Positions 1 to 7,535 of a DNA stretch of 64,000 nt are shown here, in pieces. The DNA comes from Bacillota bacterium. GTDB taxonomy: Bacteria; Bacillota; Clostridia; Acetivibrionales; DSM-1351. How positions within the stretch are numbered: position 1 is the stretch's first letter; each line of letters begins with the position of its first letter. The notes below the pieces were generated by a model. That model did not search any database, was not told the origin of the DNA, and worked only from the letters and a program-made list of their open reading frames with translations. Location of the stretch: assembly GCA_023460955.1 (NCBI GenBank), contig JAEWOH010000083.1, positions 13,052-77,051 on the forward strand. Reading direction: 5' to 3'. A program made the position numbers and the translations under genes.

Positions 1-1287
1 TGAGTTGATAAGCTTAGAGAGTTCTTTATCAAATGCTTGAAGGAGCTGTAAATCATCACTGTCTGGTTGTATTTGTCCCTTTAACAAACCAAACAGTCTT
101 TCAGCAATATTACGGGGATTATTTTCAATTATTACTGTGTTTTTATTTGCACTGCTGATGCCGTGTTCGTTATTTGAACTGTTTATGCTGATTTCATTGT
201 TTGAACTGTTTAAGCTTTTAGCAGCAAGAGTGCTGATTTCACTATTAGTGTTGTTCTCATTTATTTTACTATGTTGGCTATTTGTATTGTGTGTAGTAGT
301 ATTGATGGTATTGGCATTAGTATTAATATTAGCATTAGTATTAGTATTAGCATTACTCTTACTGTCAGTGCCTGTTAATATATTATTGCTGTTTTGGCTA
401 TCCTGTTTATTTATTATTTCAACATCTGAATCGAGGATGGCATTAGAAATAATTCTGTTTTGATTATTAATATTACTTTGAGTATTATTAATTAGACTTT
501 TGCTGCTGGAAGTTAAATTTTGAGCTGCTTCTGTCTCACTGTTCTTATAAAAAGGTGTTATATTTTCAGTCTGTGATTTTGGATTAGCATTTTGAGAGGT
601 TGGCAGAACAGCTATATTACTGCTGTTCTCAAGCCGGGCTGCGAGCTTCTCCAACAGCTTAATCACCTGCGGTGAAGCAAGGAAAGCTTCAGTATCGGGC
701 TTTAGCTGTGACGTAAGCAATTTTATCAGCTGAGATAAATTATCACTGAGCTTCAATCTTCCGGACAGAAGCTGCTGAAGCTTAACAATGCTATCAGAAT
801 CCTGCGTTAGCCCGAAAGCAGTCAGAAATGCTGCCGCATCAGGTTTCAGCTCAGGATTGCCCTTAATAAGCCCAGCCATCTTTGCCATATTCTCCAGTGT
901 AACCGGCAGTTCTTTATCCACAAGTGCCTGGGCAATACTGATATTCTGCTCGTTCAGCGGCAGCTTAAGTGATACCAGCCTGTTCTTCAGATTTTCCAGA
1001 ATACTGTCGGTTTGAGGCTGGATACTTCTCTGGGTTACTTCGAAAGCTGGTTTATCATCCATTGTTCCTGTAAAGGTTAAATTCACAAATTCACCTTCGG
1101 CTGCCTCCACAGGTCTTGCGGCAGCAGCAGACACTATTGACCCGTCTGAAAATTTGAGGGTCAGTTCATTACCTGAATTCTCCAGAATTTGTGCTCTGAC
1201 ATTATCTCCGGGCTTTAATTTTGAAAGCATATCAGAACCCGTTTTAGAACTATTGGCTGCTGCTCCACTAAAGCTTTCTATCCTCAA
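1..1287 (-). CDS. FliK/YlqG-like protein (partial, runs off left edge)
   Basis: Open frame on the minus strand from a TTG at 1287 to the window edge, so the C-terminus is missing. A GGGGGG ribosome site lies 8 nt before the TTG, which decides the start. The first ~215 residues begin MRIESFSGAAANSS and are helical, with leucine-rich stretches; then comes a long Asn/Ser/Thr-rich linker containing short NTNAN-type repeats; then a second ordered part (AERLFGLLKGQIQPD). It sits directly downstream of rnhB, the place held by ylqG in Bacillus. YlqG-type proteins are distant relatives of the flagellar hook-length control protein FliK, which also has a low-complexity linker. Function is inferred from position and architecture only; it may not be flagellar. 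Confidence 0.6.
   Translation of the reverse strand, partial: MRIESFSGAAANSSKTGSDMLSKLKPGDNVRAQILENSGNELTLKFSDGSIVSAAAARPVEAAEGEFVNLTFTGTMDDKPAFEVTQRSIQPQTDSILENLKNRLVSLKLPLNEQNISIAQALVDKELPVTLENMAKMAGLIKGNPELKPDAAAFLTAFGLTQDSDSIVKLQQLLSGRLKLSDNLSQLIKLLTSQLKPDTEAFLASPQVIKLLEKLAARLENSSNIAVLPTSQNANPKSQTENITPFYKNSETEAAQNLTSSSKSLINNTQSNINNQNRIISNAILDSDVEIINKQDSQNSNNILTGTDSKSNANTNTNANINTNANTINTTTHNTNSQHSKINENNTNSEISTLAAKSLNSSNNEISINSSNNEHGISSANKNTVIIENNPRNIAERLFGLLKGQIQPDSDDLQLLQAFDKELSKLINS
300..365. repeat. Microsatellite-like TTAGTATTA/GCATTAGTA tract
   Basis: Imperfect tandem units related to GCATTAGTATTA, repeated inside the Asn/Thr-rich linker of the FliK-like gene. On the minus strand they encode alternating Asn-Thr/Asn-Ala. 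Units are multiples of 3, so length changes would keep the frame. Confidence 0.7.
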
Positions 1288-1344
1288 ATTTATTACCCCC
1301 CAAATTTTATCCTGAATTTATACAACCTTATTATGAAGTTATAT

Positions 1345-2112
1345 TTAATCTACAAAGTTTTTAACAAAGCTTAATCTATGTATCGGACAAAGTCCAAAAT
1401 TTTTAATAGCGGATATGTGTTGAGGAGTCGCATAGCCTTTATGAACAGCAAAGCCATACTCCGGATAAATTTCATCGTACTGCTTTAAAAGTCTGTCCCT
1501 GGTCACCTTAGCCAGTATTGAAGCTGCTGCAATTGAAAAGCTTAAACTATCACCCTTAATAATAGAAACCTGTTTGGTTTGGATATTTTCCAGTCTTACA
1601 GCGTCAAGAAGAATACAGTCTGGAGATGGTTTAAGCTGTTCTATAGCTTTTGTCATAGCTTGTTTTGTTGCGTTGAGAATGTTTATTTCATCTATACGAT
1701 TTTCGTCAATAGCCTGAATTCCATATGCAACGGCTTTCTCCTTAATTATTTCGAATAAAGACTCCCTCTGAGCCTCCGACAGTTTTTTTGAATCATTAAC
1801 TCCTTGTATTTTAACCCCTTCAGCAAAAATTACAGCAGCGGCAACAACTGGTCCAGCCAGTGGGCCCCGACCTGCTTCATCAACACCTGCTATGTACTTA
1901 TATCCCTCGGATCGGGCTTGTTTTTCAAAGGAAAGCATTCTTTCCAAGCGTTCCAATTCAGCATTATGCTTAGCTTTAATTTTGTAATACTTTTCAAGCA
2001 GCTTTGCAACTCCAGTACTTTGATTTTGCAAAGTAAGCAAATATTCAATAGCCTCATCGACAGTTTTGACCTGCACCTGTTCTTCAATTTGTTTCAATGA
2101 TATTTTTACCAT
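1345..2112 (-). CDS. rnhB: Ribonuclease HII
   Basis: 255 residues. Removes RNA from RNA-DNA hybrids and single ribonucleotides embedded in DNA. The catalytic DEDD set is visible: D78 and E79 in AGVDEAGRGPLAGP, D170 in CILLDAVRL and D188 in KGDSLSFSIAAASILAK. About 70 residues precede the core; this helical N-terminal extension is usual in Firmicute RNase HII. The ATG at 2112 follows a GGGAGG site at good distance. It lies downstream of rbgA, separated by a terminator, and upstream of the FliK-like gene, so it probably has its own promoter in the 2113-2265 gap. Family assignment is secure. Confidence 0.96.
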   Translation of the reverse strand: MVKISLKQIEEQVQVKTVDEAIEYLLTLQNQSTGVAKLLEKYYKIKAKHNAELERLERMLSFEKQARSEGYKYIAGVDEAGRGPLAGPVVAAAVIFAEGVKIQGVNDSKKLSEAQRESLFEIIKEKAVAYGIQAIDENRIDEINILNATKQAMTKAIEQLKPSPDCILLDAVRLENIQTKQVSIIKGDSLSFSIAAASILAKVTRDRLLKQYDEIYPEYGFAVHKGYATPQHISAIKNFGLCPIHRLSFVKNFVD

Positions 2113-2160
2113 ACTTCCTCCCTGATGTTTATAATCCAGAATATATTTTAATTAATTTAA

Positions 2161-2174
2161 GTTTCAGCTGAAAC
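2161..2174. promoter_or_regulatory. Perfect 14-bp palindrome upstream of rnhB
   Basis: GTTTCAGCTGAAAC reads the same on both strands and lies about 50 bp upstream of the rnhB start. It may be an operator; no regulator is identified and no clear -35/-10 pair was placed around it. Confidence 0.35.
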
Positions 2175-2266
2175 ATCGGTAATATATACTTTACTACAGG
2201 ATTGCGGGGTTGACTAGTATAAGAAAATTTTGTTAAGTTGAGTCTTCTATACTTGATAATATAAAA

Positions 2267-2311
2267 AATGGGTTAAGGTCAGTAAATATTTCAAACTGCC
2301 TGTAACCCATT
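2267..2311 (-). terminator. Intrinsic terminator after rbgA
   Basis: The 9-bp arms AATGGGTTA and TAACCCATT enclose a partly paired inner stem (AGGCAGT with ACTGACCT). On the minus strand a T-run follows. It ends the rplS-lepB-rbgA side before rnhB. Confidence 0.8.
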
Positions 2312-2356
2312 ACTTTATTTTATTTATTCGATTATGTGGTAAGTGGTCTCACGTAT

Positions 2357-3256
2357 TTAATCAACTGTTTGAGTGCTCTTCAAAGTTTTTGTTTCTTCTC
2401 TGTCGCCTGGTTTTTCAAGAGTTATTCTGCCTATTTTCCCGCCTCTGAACTCATCCAGAACTATAGCAGATATTCTTGAATAGTCAATTTGACCCTTAGA
2501 AATGATGCAGCCTCTTTTTCTTGCAACTGTTTCAAGCAGCTCCAGTGGTTCAATTTCCTTTAATACATCAGGCTCAAGTTTGAATCTTGCGCACAGCTCG
2601 GCAGGATAAGTTTTTGAAAGTCTGGCCAGTAGTTCCATTGCGACTTCACTGATATCCATTATGTCGTCCTTTATTGCTCCTGTAAAAGCAAGATTCATGC
2701 CTACTTCCTGATCTTCAAATTTAGGCCATAAAATACCGGGAGTATCCAGCAATTCTATCTCAGAATTAATCCTTATCCACTGTTTTCCTCTTGTAACACC
2801 CGGTCTGTCACCGGTCACTGCAGTGGCCTTACCGACGATTTTGTTGATGAAAGAGGATTTGCCTACATTTGGTATGCCTACAATCATTGTCCTAACAGGC
2901 GTAAATAACTTTCCTTTAGCTTTGTCTCTCTCTATCTTTTCGGACATAAGCTCGCGTGCTCTTGCTTTAACTTCGTTTAGGCCTTTGCCGTTTATAGAAT
3001 TTATAAGTATGCACTTTATTCCCTGCTCAGCATACCATTGCACCCATTGACGGGAGATTTGCTCATCAGCAAGATCTGATTTATTGAAGGCAACCAGTCT
3101 TGGTTTGTTATTTACCAAAGTATTAATTTCGGGATTTCTGCTGCTGAAGGGTATTCTGGCATCAAGCAGTTCTATTATAACATCAACCAGTTTTAGATTT
3201 TCTGCAATCAGCCTTCTGGTCTTTGCCATATGCCCCGGAAACCATTGAATATTCAT
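2357..3256 (-). CDS. rbgA: Ribosome biogenesis GTPase A (YlqF)
   Basis: 299 residues, normal for the family. A circularly permuted GTPase needed for late assembly of the 50S subunit. The permuted order is visible: G4 NKSD at 58-61 comes first, then the P-loop GIPNVGKS at 127-134, the threonine-containing GVTRG switch at 153-157 and DTPG at 171-174, followed by a helical C-terminal RNA-binding region. The N-terminus MNIQWFPGHMAK is typical of RbgA. It lies 40 nt downstream of lepB and near rplS, the usual ribosomal neighbourhood. It ends before a strong terminator. Confidence 0.96.
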   Translation of the reverse strand: MNIQWFPGHMAKTRRLIAENLKLVDVIIELLDARIPFSSRNPEINTLVNNKPRLVAFNKSDLADEQISRQWVQWYAEQGIKCILINSINGKGLNEVKARARELMSEKIERDKAKGKLFTPVRTMIVGIPNVGKSSFINKIVGKATAVTGDRPGVTRGKQWIRINSEIELLDTPGILWPKFEDQEVGMNLAFTGAIKDDIMDISEVAMELLARLSKTYPAELCARFKLEPDVLKEIEPLELLETVARKRGCIISKGQIDYSRISAIVLDEFRGGKIGRITLEKPGDREETKTLKSTQTVD

Positions 3257-3296
3257 TTATATCTCCCTTTGTAAATTTCGTTAGTAACTTTCTATT

Positions 3297-3974
3297 TTAG
3301 TATAATCCGCCAAATTTTGAAAATGGCCAGATTCTAAGAACAGCTTTACCTATAACCGCATCCAGATCAATTGGTCCGATTTGTCTTGAATCTAGACTTT
3401 TTTCTCTATTATCACCCATTACAAATATCTTATTCTCGGGAACAGTAAAAGGAAGTTCCATACCCTTTGAATCTGTTAACCCCTTAGTATATGGTTCATC
3501 AAGCTTTTTAAACTCTGTTTCTCCAACTGCCTTCCTGTATACATAGCCATCCTCACGTATATCTATCTGATCTCCGGGGAGGCCTATAACTCTTTTAATA
3601 TAATCTACTTCACCGGGATTCTTTATAGGCAAATACTTAAATATATTCTTGAATTTACCCTCCTCATGCATAAACACAATAATGTCTCCATGCTTAGGAT
3701 CATTAAAAAAGTAACCTGTTTTGTATACAATAACATTATGTCCTGCGATAAGTGTATTTTCCATTGAAACCTGATCAACCTTGTAAGTTGAAAAAATAAA
3801 TGCCTTAATGATCATTGAAATAATCAGTGCAGCAACCACGACTAAGCACCACTCGAATATTTCTCTGGAAAGTGAATTCTTTTTCTTAGGTTTTATTTCA
3901 GAAGACATCTTGTCCTTATTTTCATTGTTTAATATTAATTTTTCCTCGTTATTTTCATAACTATGATTATCCAT
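3297..3974 (-). CDS. lepB: Signal peptidase I
   Basis: 225 residues. A membrane serine protease that removes signal peptides from secreted proteins. One membrane segment lies at about residues 42-62 after a charged, Lys/Asn-rich cytosolic tail. The catalytic Ser70 is in DQVSMENTL and the Lys127 general base is in YIKRVIGLPGD; the C-terminal MGDNREKSLDSRQIG box is present. Length fits Gram-positive type I signal peptidases. The ATG at 3974 has a GAGGTGAA site just upstream. It follows the rplS terminator, so it depends on readthrough or on its own promoter in the 3975-4100 stretch. Confidence 0.95.
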   Translation of the reverse strand: MDNHSYENNEEKLILNNENKDKMSSEIKPKKKNSLSREIFEWCLVVVAALIISMIIKAFIFSTYKVDQVSMENTLIAGHNVIVYKTGYFFNDPKHGDIIVFMHEEGKFKNIFKYLPIKNPGEVDYIKRVIGLPGDQIDIREDGYVYRKAVGETEFKKLDEPYTKGLTDSKGMELPFTVPENKIFVMGDNREKSLDSRQIGPIDLDAVIGKAVLRIWPFSKFGGLY

Positions 3975-4080
3975 ACAAACTTCACCTCATGAGACTTATA
4001 GTTTTTTTCTTGAACCGTTACTATTATATATAATAACACAAAATTATACAAACAATCATTAATTTAACGAATCCGTTTTT

Positions 4081-4103
4081 TTGTAAACAACTAGTGTTTA
4101 CAA
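4081..4103. promoter_or_regulatory. Palindrome TTGTAAACA-N5-TGTTTACAA upstream of lepB
   Basis: Perfect 9-bp arms around a 5-bp centre, about 107 bp upstream of the lepB start and directly after the rplS terminator on the minus strand. Its own T-run lies on the wrong side for a minus-strand terminator, so an operator is as likely as a hairpin. Confidence 0.45.
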
Positions 4104-4109
4104 AAAACT

Positions 4110-4140
4110 AAAACCTAGGAACGTTTAGCCCCTAGGTTTT
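4110..4140 (-). terminator. Intrinsic terminator after rplS
   Basis: Perfect 10-bp stem (AAAACCTAGG / CCTAGGTTTT) with an 11-nt loop, followed on the minus strand by TAGTTTTTTG. It lies 35 nt after the rplS stop. Confidence 0.85.
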
Positions 4141-4174
4141 ACTGTTTTGTGCCCTTTAAGACACCTATGACTTT

Positions 4175-4519
4175 TTAGTCAATTCTTTCTTTAATCTTAG
4201 CTGCTTTACCAACTCTATCACGCAGATAGTAAAGTTTAGCTCTTCTAACAACACCTTTTCTAACAACATCGATATGATCGATTCTTGGTGAGTTAACTGG
4301 GAATATTCTTTCAACACCAACACCGTAAGATACTCTTCTTACAGTAAAAGTTTCCTTTAAACCGGAACCCTTTAAAGCTATAACAGTACCTTCGAATACC
4401 TGGATTCTTTCCCTGTTTCCTTCTTTAATCTTGGCATGAACCTTAATAAAATCACCAATTTCCAACTTGGGAAGGTCAGTTCTTATCTGTTCATTTTCGA
4501 TTGACTTCAATATATCCAT
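4175..4519 (-). CDS. rplS: 50S ribosomal protein L19
   Basis: 114 residues, the standard bacterial L19 length. It sits at the 30S-50S interface. The core RIQVFEGTVIALKGSGLKETFTV-type sequence and the C-terminal KLYYLRDRVGKAAKIKE are hallmarks. A GGAGGAAATGAAA site precedes the ATG. It has its own near-consensus promoter and a ~140-nt structured leader, and its own terminator, so it is transcribed separately from trmD, which in Bacillus is immediately upstream but here lies 33 kb away. Confidence 0.98.
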   Translation of the reverse strand: MDILKSIENEQIRTDLPKLEIGDFIKVHAKIKEGNRERIQVFEGTVIALKGSGLKETFTVRRVSYGVGVERIFPVNSPRIDHIDVVRKGVVRRAKLYYLRDRVGKAAKIKERID

Positions 4520-4524
4520 TTTTC

Positions 4525-4665
4525 ATTTCCTCCTTCCTCTCCTAGACGTTCGTGCATCCTATGTGATTTTATCCCAAAAGAAAACCTTAAGGAATGTTAT
4601 CCTAGTGAATTAATAAACTTATCGTGTATTAATTCCCTGTGCAGAGGACCATCCGTATTACACAC
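4525..4665 (-). ncRNA. Probable L19 leader (autoregulatory 5' UTR of rplS)
   Basis: Between the promoter and rplS the minus strand carries a long untranslated stretch. CGTGTGT pairs with ATACACG, enclosing a conserved-looking ACGGATGGTCCTCTGC segment. Firmicute rplS genes often carry an L19-binding leader in this place. The identification rests on position, fold and resemblance; a covariance search was not possible. Confidence 0.55.
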
Positions 4666-4672
4666 GCTGAAT

Positions 4673-4702
4673 ATTATAGCATAACAGTTAAACTAATGTA
4701 AA
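4673..4702 (-). promoter_or_regulatory. Sigma-A promoter of rplS
   Basis: Minus strand: -35 TTTACA (4697-4702), 18-bp spacer, -10 TATAAT (4673-4678). Transcription would start near 4665. Confidence 0.75.
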
Positions 4703-4796
4703 GATTATTTGTTAAAAATTCTGTCTTTCTTGAATGAAAAATAGAATTTCTCTTTATGAATGTTAAAATAAATATTAACTGTCTGCTTAAGTTCTA

Positions 4797-4824
4797 ATAT
4801 GTGCTTAATTATATGTGCTTAATT
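4797..4824. repeat. 14-bp tandem duplication after the methyltransferase stop
   Basis: ATATGTGCTTAATT occurs twice in direct succession immediately beyond the stop codon of the methyltransferase gene. Probably a small slippage duplication. Confidence 0.8.
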
Positions 4825-4825
4825 C

Positions 4826-5734
4826 TCACAAATCCATACTTTCTTTTACGGCTGAAATAGCAATCCAATCTCCGTCAGAGGAGTATTCGCTTCCGGTAAG
4901 GTCATTCCATACATGATTTATCTGAAAGCCTGCACCGATCATTACAGCTTTAATTGAAGCAAGCGAGTAGTCGTGGAACCAATTTCTATAAACTTTTGTA
5001 TCATCTTTGTCTATTACTATGTATTGATCAAGCCATAAATCCTTATCCGGATAATCAAAGCCCATCTCCAGAACTACATGTTCATTCTGTCGCCAAAAGC
5101 CTCCCTGGCTAAAATACCAGCCATTTTGAAGCTTATCTTTCATTCTTAACTCTCTGGTTGTAACATCAAAAATGAAAACTCCATTGTCTTTTAAAGCTCT
5201 ATAAATGATTTTTAACAACTTATCAAGATTCTCATCTGAGAAAGTATTCACCTCTCCATAAATTTGAAGAACAGCGTCAAACTCATTCTCGTACTCCAGA
5301 TCAAAGAAATTGATACATCTGTATTCCAGTGGAAGTTTTGTTTTTTCTGCAGCCGCTTTTGCATAATCAATTGAGCGCTGTGAAATGTCAACTCCTACTA
5401 CTTGGATCCCTACTTTTGCAAGCCTTTCTGAATAAAGTCCCGGACCGCATCCAAGATCAAGCAGTCTCATACCGGGTTTAAGCAGCCCGGAGTTAACAAG
5501 ATTCTCTATAGTCTGGTCTATTATTTCTATCCTTCGGCTTGCAGCGTCATGTAACTGATTCAGGTGTGCTTCAAGCATACCCTTTGAAATATGGGGATCG
5601 TCCCAAAAATACTTTTCACCCGGCTCAAAGGGTTCCGGCTGATTTGAATATTTATTAATGCTATCAATAAGTAATTTATTTAAGTGACTCTCTGTAACTG
5701 CATTTTTTGTTTTATTATTGTTTAACTGGTCCAT
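4826..5734 (-). CDS. Class I SAM-dependent methyltransferase
   Basis: 302 residues. Motif I LDLGCGPG at 92-99 and the acidic VDIS at 115-118 form the S-adenosylmethionine pocket; motif IV-like FDAVLQIYGEV lies near 155. The ~90-residue N-terminal part contains a YFWDDPHISKGMLEAHL segment that usually goes with small-molecule methyltransferases. The substrate cannot be read from the sequence. The gene starts 1 nt after the rsgA stop, so the two are translated together, with an AAAGGAAC site inside the rsgA end. It belongs to the transcript headed by the leader peptide at 7347. An RNA substrate is possible given rsgA, but nothing in the sequence proves it. Confidence 0.85.
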   Translation of the reverse strand: MDQLNNNKTKNAVTESHLNKLLIDSINKYSNQPEPFEPGEKYFWDDPHISKGMLEAHLNQLHDAASRRIEIIDQTIENLVNSGLLKPGMRLLDLGCGPGLYSERLAKVGIQVVGVDISQRSIDYAKAAAEKTKLPLEYRCINFFDLEYENEFDAVLQIYGEVNTFSDENLDKLLKIIYRALKDNGVFIFDVTTRELRMKDKLQNGWYFSQGGFWRQNEHVVLEMGFDYPDKDLWLDQYIVIDKDDTKVYRNWFHDYSLASIKAVMIGAGFQINHVWNDLTGSEYSSDGDWIAISAVKESMDL

Positions 5735-5735
5735 T

Positions 5736-6785
5736 TTAATATGTTCCTTTCGAAAATTGTTTTTGAAATTTTGATATTTGTCGTCCCCACTGCTTTTCTT
5801 GAAGTCTTAACTTTCCATCCTTTTTTGCTTCAAGATGTGCCAGTTCCTTTTGAAGCTTCAGCCAGCTGCCCCATCTTTTACTATCAAGAGTTCCTGCTGA
5901 AAGTGCTTCCTGTACTGCACACCCGGGCTCATTTTCATGCTTGCAGTCATGGAACCTGCAGCTTGAAACAAGCTCCTCAATATCACCGAACATTATGTCC
6001 ATGCCTGTTTCAGCATCCCACAGAGAGAGAGTCCTCATCCCGGGTGTGTCAAGTATAAGCCCTCCACCCGGCAAGAGCACCAGTTCTCTATGGGTTGTAG
6101 TATGTCTACCTCTGCTGTCGTCCTCACGTATTGCCTGAGTTTTTAAAAGCTCTTCTCCTGCAAGAAAATTAACCAAGGTAGATTTTCCTACGCCGGACGA
6201 CCCCAACAGAGCAACTGTTTTGCCGGGAGCGAGGTACCTGCGTATTTCATCAATTCCTTCCCCTGTCACAGAACTGATTGCGTGTACCTCAACACCTGCA
6301 GCTGTGCCATAAACCATACTTAGTTTTTCTGCCACATTTTCACAGCAATCTGCCTTTGTCAGAACCACTACCGGCACAGCACCGCTGTCCCAGGCAGCAA
6401 TAAGGTATCTTTCCAGTCTCTTCATATTGAAGTCCTTATTCAAGGACTGTATTAGAAACACTGTATCTGCGTTTGCTGCAACCACTTGCTCCTTAAGTTC
6501 TATTCCGGCCGCGGCCCTTGAGAACTTGGTTCTCCTGTTTAGTACAAACCTTATCAATATATCCGTGCCTTCTGCCTGGAGCGCAACCCAATCACCTACA
6601 GCAAGCTGCATAAATTCATTACCCTTGTTAAGCGGCCGGTTTGCTAATATTTCGCCGTCAGAGGTTGCAATTTTCAGCTGCTGACCAAAGTCGGCTGTAA
6701 TTCGTCCCGGAAACATATCCGGGGCAGCTTTGTTGTTCCACTCTGCTTCAAAGTACTCATTCCATCCGTATTCTTTTATATTCAT
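5736..6785 (-). CDS. rsgA: Small-subunit maturation GTPase RsgA (YloQ)
   Basis: 349 residues from the ATG at 6785. A circularly permuted GTPase that checks and releases maturing 30S subunits. It has an N-terminal OB fold (about 25-95), G4 TKAD at 143-146, P-loop GSSGVGKS at 195-202, DTPGMR at 246-251, and a zinc knuckle with C276, C281, H283 and C289. The ATG shares a base with the stop of the 49-residue gene upstream (TGATG), indicating translational coupling; a TTG one codon earlier is the less likely start. In Bacillus rsgA sits in the prpC-prkC cluster, whereas here it heads a different operon behind an attenuator-like leader. Confidence 0.96.
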   Translation of the reverse strand: MNIKEYGWNEYFEAEWNNKAAPDMFPGRITADFGQQLKIATSDGEILANRPLNKGNEFMQLAVGDWVALQAEGTDILIRFVLNRRTKFSRAAAGIELKEQVVAANADTVFLIQSLNKDFNMKRLERYLIAAWDSGAVPVVVLTKADCCENVAEKLSMVYGTAAGVEVHAISSVTGEGIDEIRRYLAPGKTVALLGSSGVGKSTLVNFLAGEELLKTQAIREDDSRGRHTTTHRELVLLPGGGLILDTPGMRTLSLWDAETGMDIMFGDIEELVSSCRFHDCKHENEPGCAVQEALSAGTLDSKRWGSWLKLQKELAHLEAKKDGKLRLQEKQWGRQISKFQKQFSKGTY

Positions 6786-6934
6786 CAATAATCATCCTTT
6801 ATAAATTTTTTCTCATCCTGTCTTCGTTTCTTTTTATTTTTTAGATTGTTTTCCTGAACTCTGGTTCTGGGATTTATAATCCAACTTCCACGGATTTCTC
6901 TCATAAAATCGGCAGTAGTTTTTTTCTGTGCCAT
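6785..6934 (-). CDS. Small basic protein coupled to rsgA (49 aa)
   Basis: 49 residues, MAQKKTTADFMREIRGSWII followed by NPRTRVQENN and a Lys/Arg-rich tail ending KKFIKDDY. A textbook AAAAGGAGG site lies 8 nt before the ATG. The stop overlaps the rsgA ATG by one base (TGATG). The strongly basic C-terminal half suggests RNA or ribosome binding. Similar small basic proteins occur in other Clostridia, but I know no function. It is the first gene after the two leader terminators, so any attenuation would act on it and rsgA together. Confidence 0.8.
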   Translation of the reverse strand: MAQKKTTADFMREIRGSWIINPRTRVQENNLKNKKKRRQDEKKFIKDDY

Positions 6935-7080
6935 AATAAAGCCTCCTTTTCGCATTTTAATGCGATTAAAACATTAAATGTTTCATACATTATGTTTGCT
7001 TTCAACTAATATCATTCCACATCGAGCTAAAATATCTCAATTTTTTGACTGTTAAATTAATAGTTTTTAGACAATAAAAA

Positions 7081-7106
7081 TCCGCAGATAACGACCACCT
7101 GCGGAT
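7081..7106 (-). terminator. Terminator/attenuator hairpin 2 in rsgA leader
   Basis: Arms TCCGCAG and CTGCGGA with a 12-nt loop, then ATTTTTATTG on the minus strand, about 147 nt before the 49-aa gene. Confidence 0.75.
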
Positions 7107-7126
7107 TAAAAAAGGCAATAAAAAAA

Positions 7127-7144
7127 CACGCTACATAATGCGTG
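7127..7144 (-). terminator. Terminator/attenuator hairpin 1 in rsgA leader
   Basis: Stem CACGC/GCGTG with an 8-nt loop, followed on the minus strand by TTTTTTTATTG. It lies just before hairpin 2, giving two terminators in tandem. Confidence 0.7.
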
Positions 7145-7308
7145 CCAACATGTGCATCAATAAAAGGTTAAATTTTGTAATTAATACAGCATTAAAACCA
7201 TGATATCGAAGTTTAATTGTATCCACCATTCAGTTGCTCGAAAGAAGCCGCATCGGAACAAAAGCATCTTTTAAAAAGTTAACTCTTTGTACCGTTGCCG
7301 ATATGAAA

Positions 7309-7347
7309 TTAGTAAAAAGCCACCTCAACAAATAATTTTAAATACAT
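7309..7347 (-). CDS. Leader peptide MYLKLFVEVAFY
   Basis: A 12-codon frame ending in TAA, with a strong AAAGGAG site 9-10 nt before its ATG and lying about 33 nt after the predicted transcription start. Peptides this short in such a place usually sense ribosome stalling or translation rate. The sequence is hydrophobic and aromatic, with no run of a single amino acid, so control by one aminoacyl-tRNA is unlikely; drug- or assembly-linked stalling is more plausible. Expression is unproven. Confidence 0.5.
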   Translation of the reverse strand: MYLKLFVEVAFY

Positions 7348-7387
7348 AAACAACAACTCCTTTCGTCAATTTTTAAATACATAATTA

Positions 7388-7417
7388 ATTATACGGCTTC
7401 TTTCCATCTATTGTCAA
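7388..7417 (-). promoter_or_regulatory. Strong sigma-A promoter of the rsgA operon
   Basis: Minus strand: perfect -35 TTGACA (7412-7417), 18-bp spacer, perfect -10 TATAAT (7388-7393). Start predicted near 7380. Confidence 0.85.
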
Positions 7418-7535
7418 TAACAATATTCGTCGAGTATACATATTATGTATTAAAGTTCGGCTGGTTTTATTATAATTTTTTAGTTGTATAAATAATATGG
7501 CAATGTTCAATAATATAAAATGAGGTGGCTTAGCT

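Larger units (their letters stand above)
6935..7380 (-). ncRNA. Structured leader RNA of the rsgA operon
   Basis: About 445 nt between a strong promoter and the first gene, with no other long gene. It contains a 12-codon leader ORF, a long imperfect hairpin (ATCGG ... CCGAT arms near 7249-7302), two successive terminator hairpins with T-tails on the minus strand, and a small CGCAT-TTTA-ATGCG hairpin beside the ribosome site. This arrangement is that of a transcription attenuator controlled by translation of the leader. Confidence 0.6.

Noticed and set aside
137..463. 108-codon hydrophobic frame on the plus strand
   Set aside because: It is the complement of the Asn/Thr-rich linker of the FliK-like gene; the Leu/Val-rich translation is an artefact of the repeat.
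4081..4103. BirA (biotin) operator
   Set aside because: Half-sites resemble TTGTAAAC but BirA sites have a gap of about 14-16 bp; here it is 5 bp and no biotin gene is nearby.
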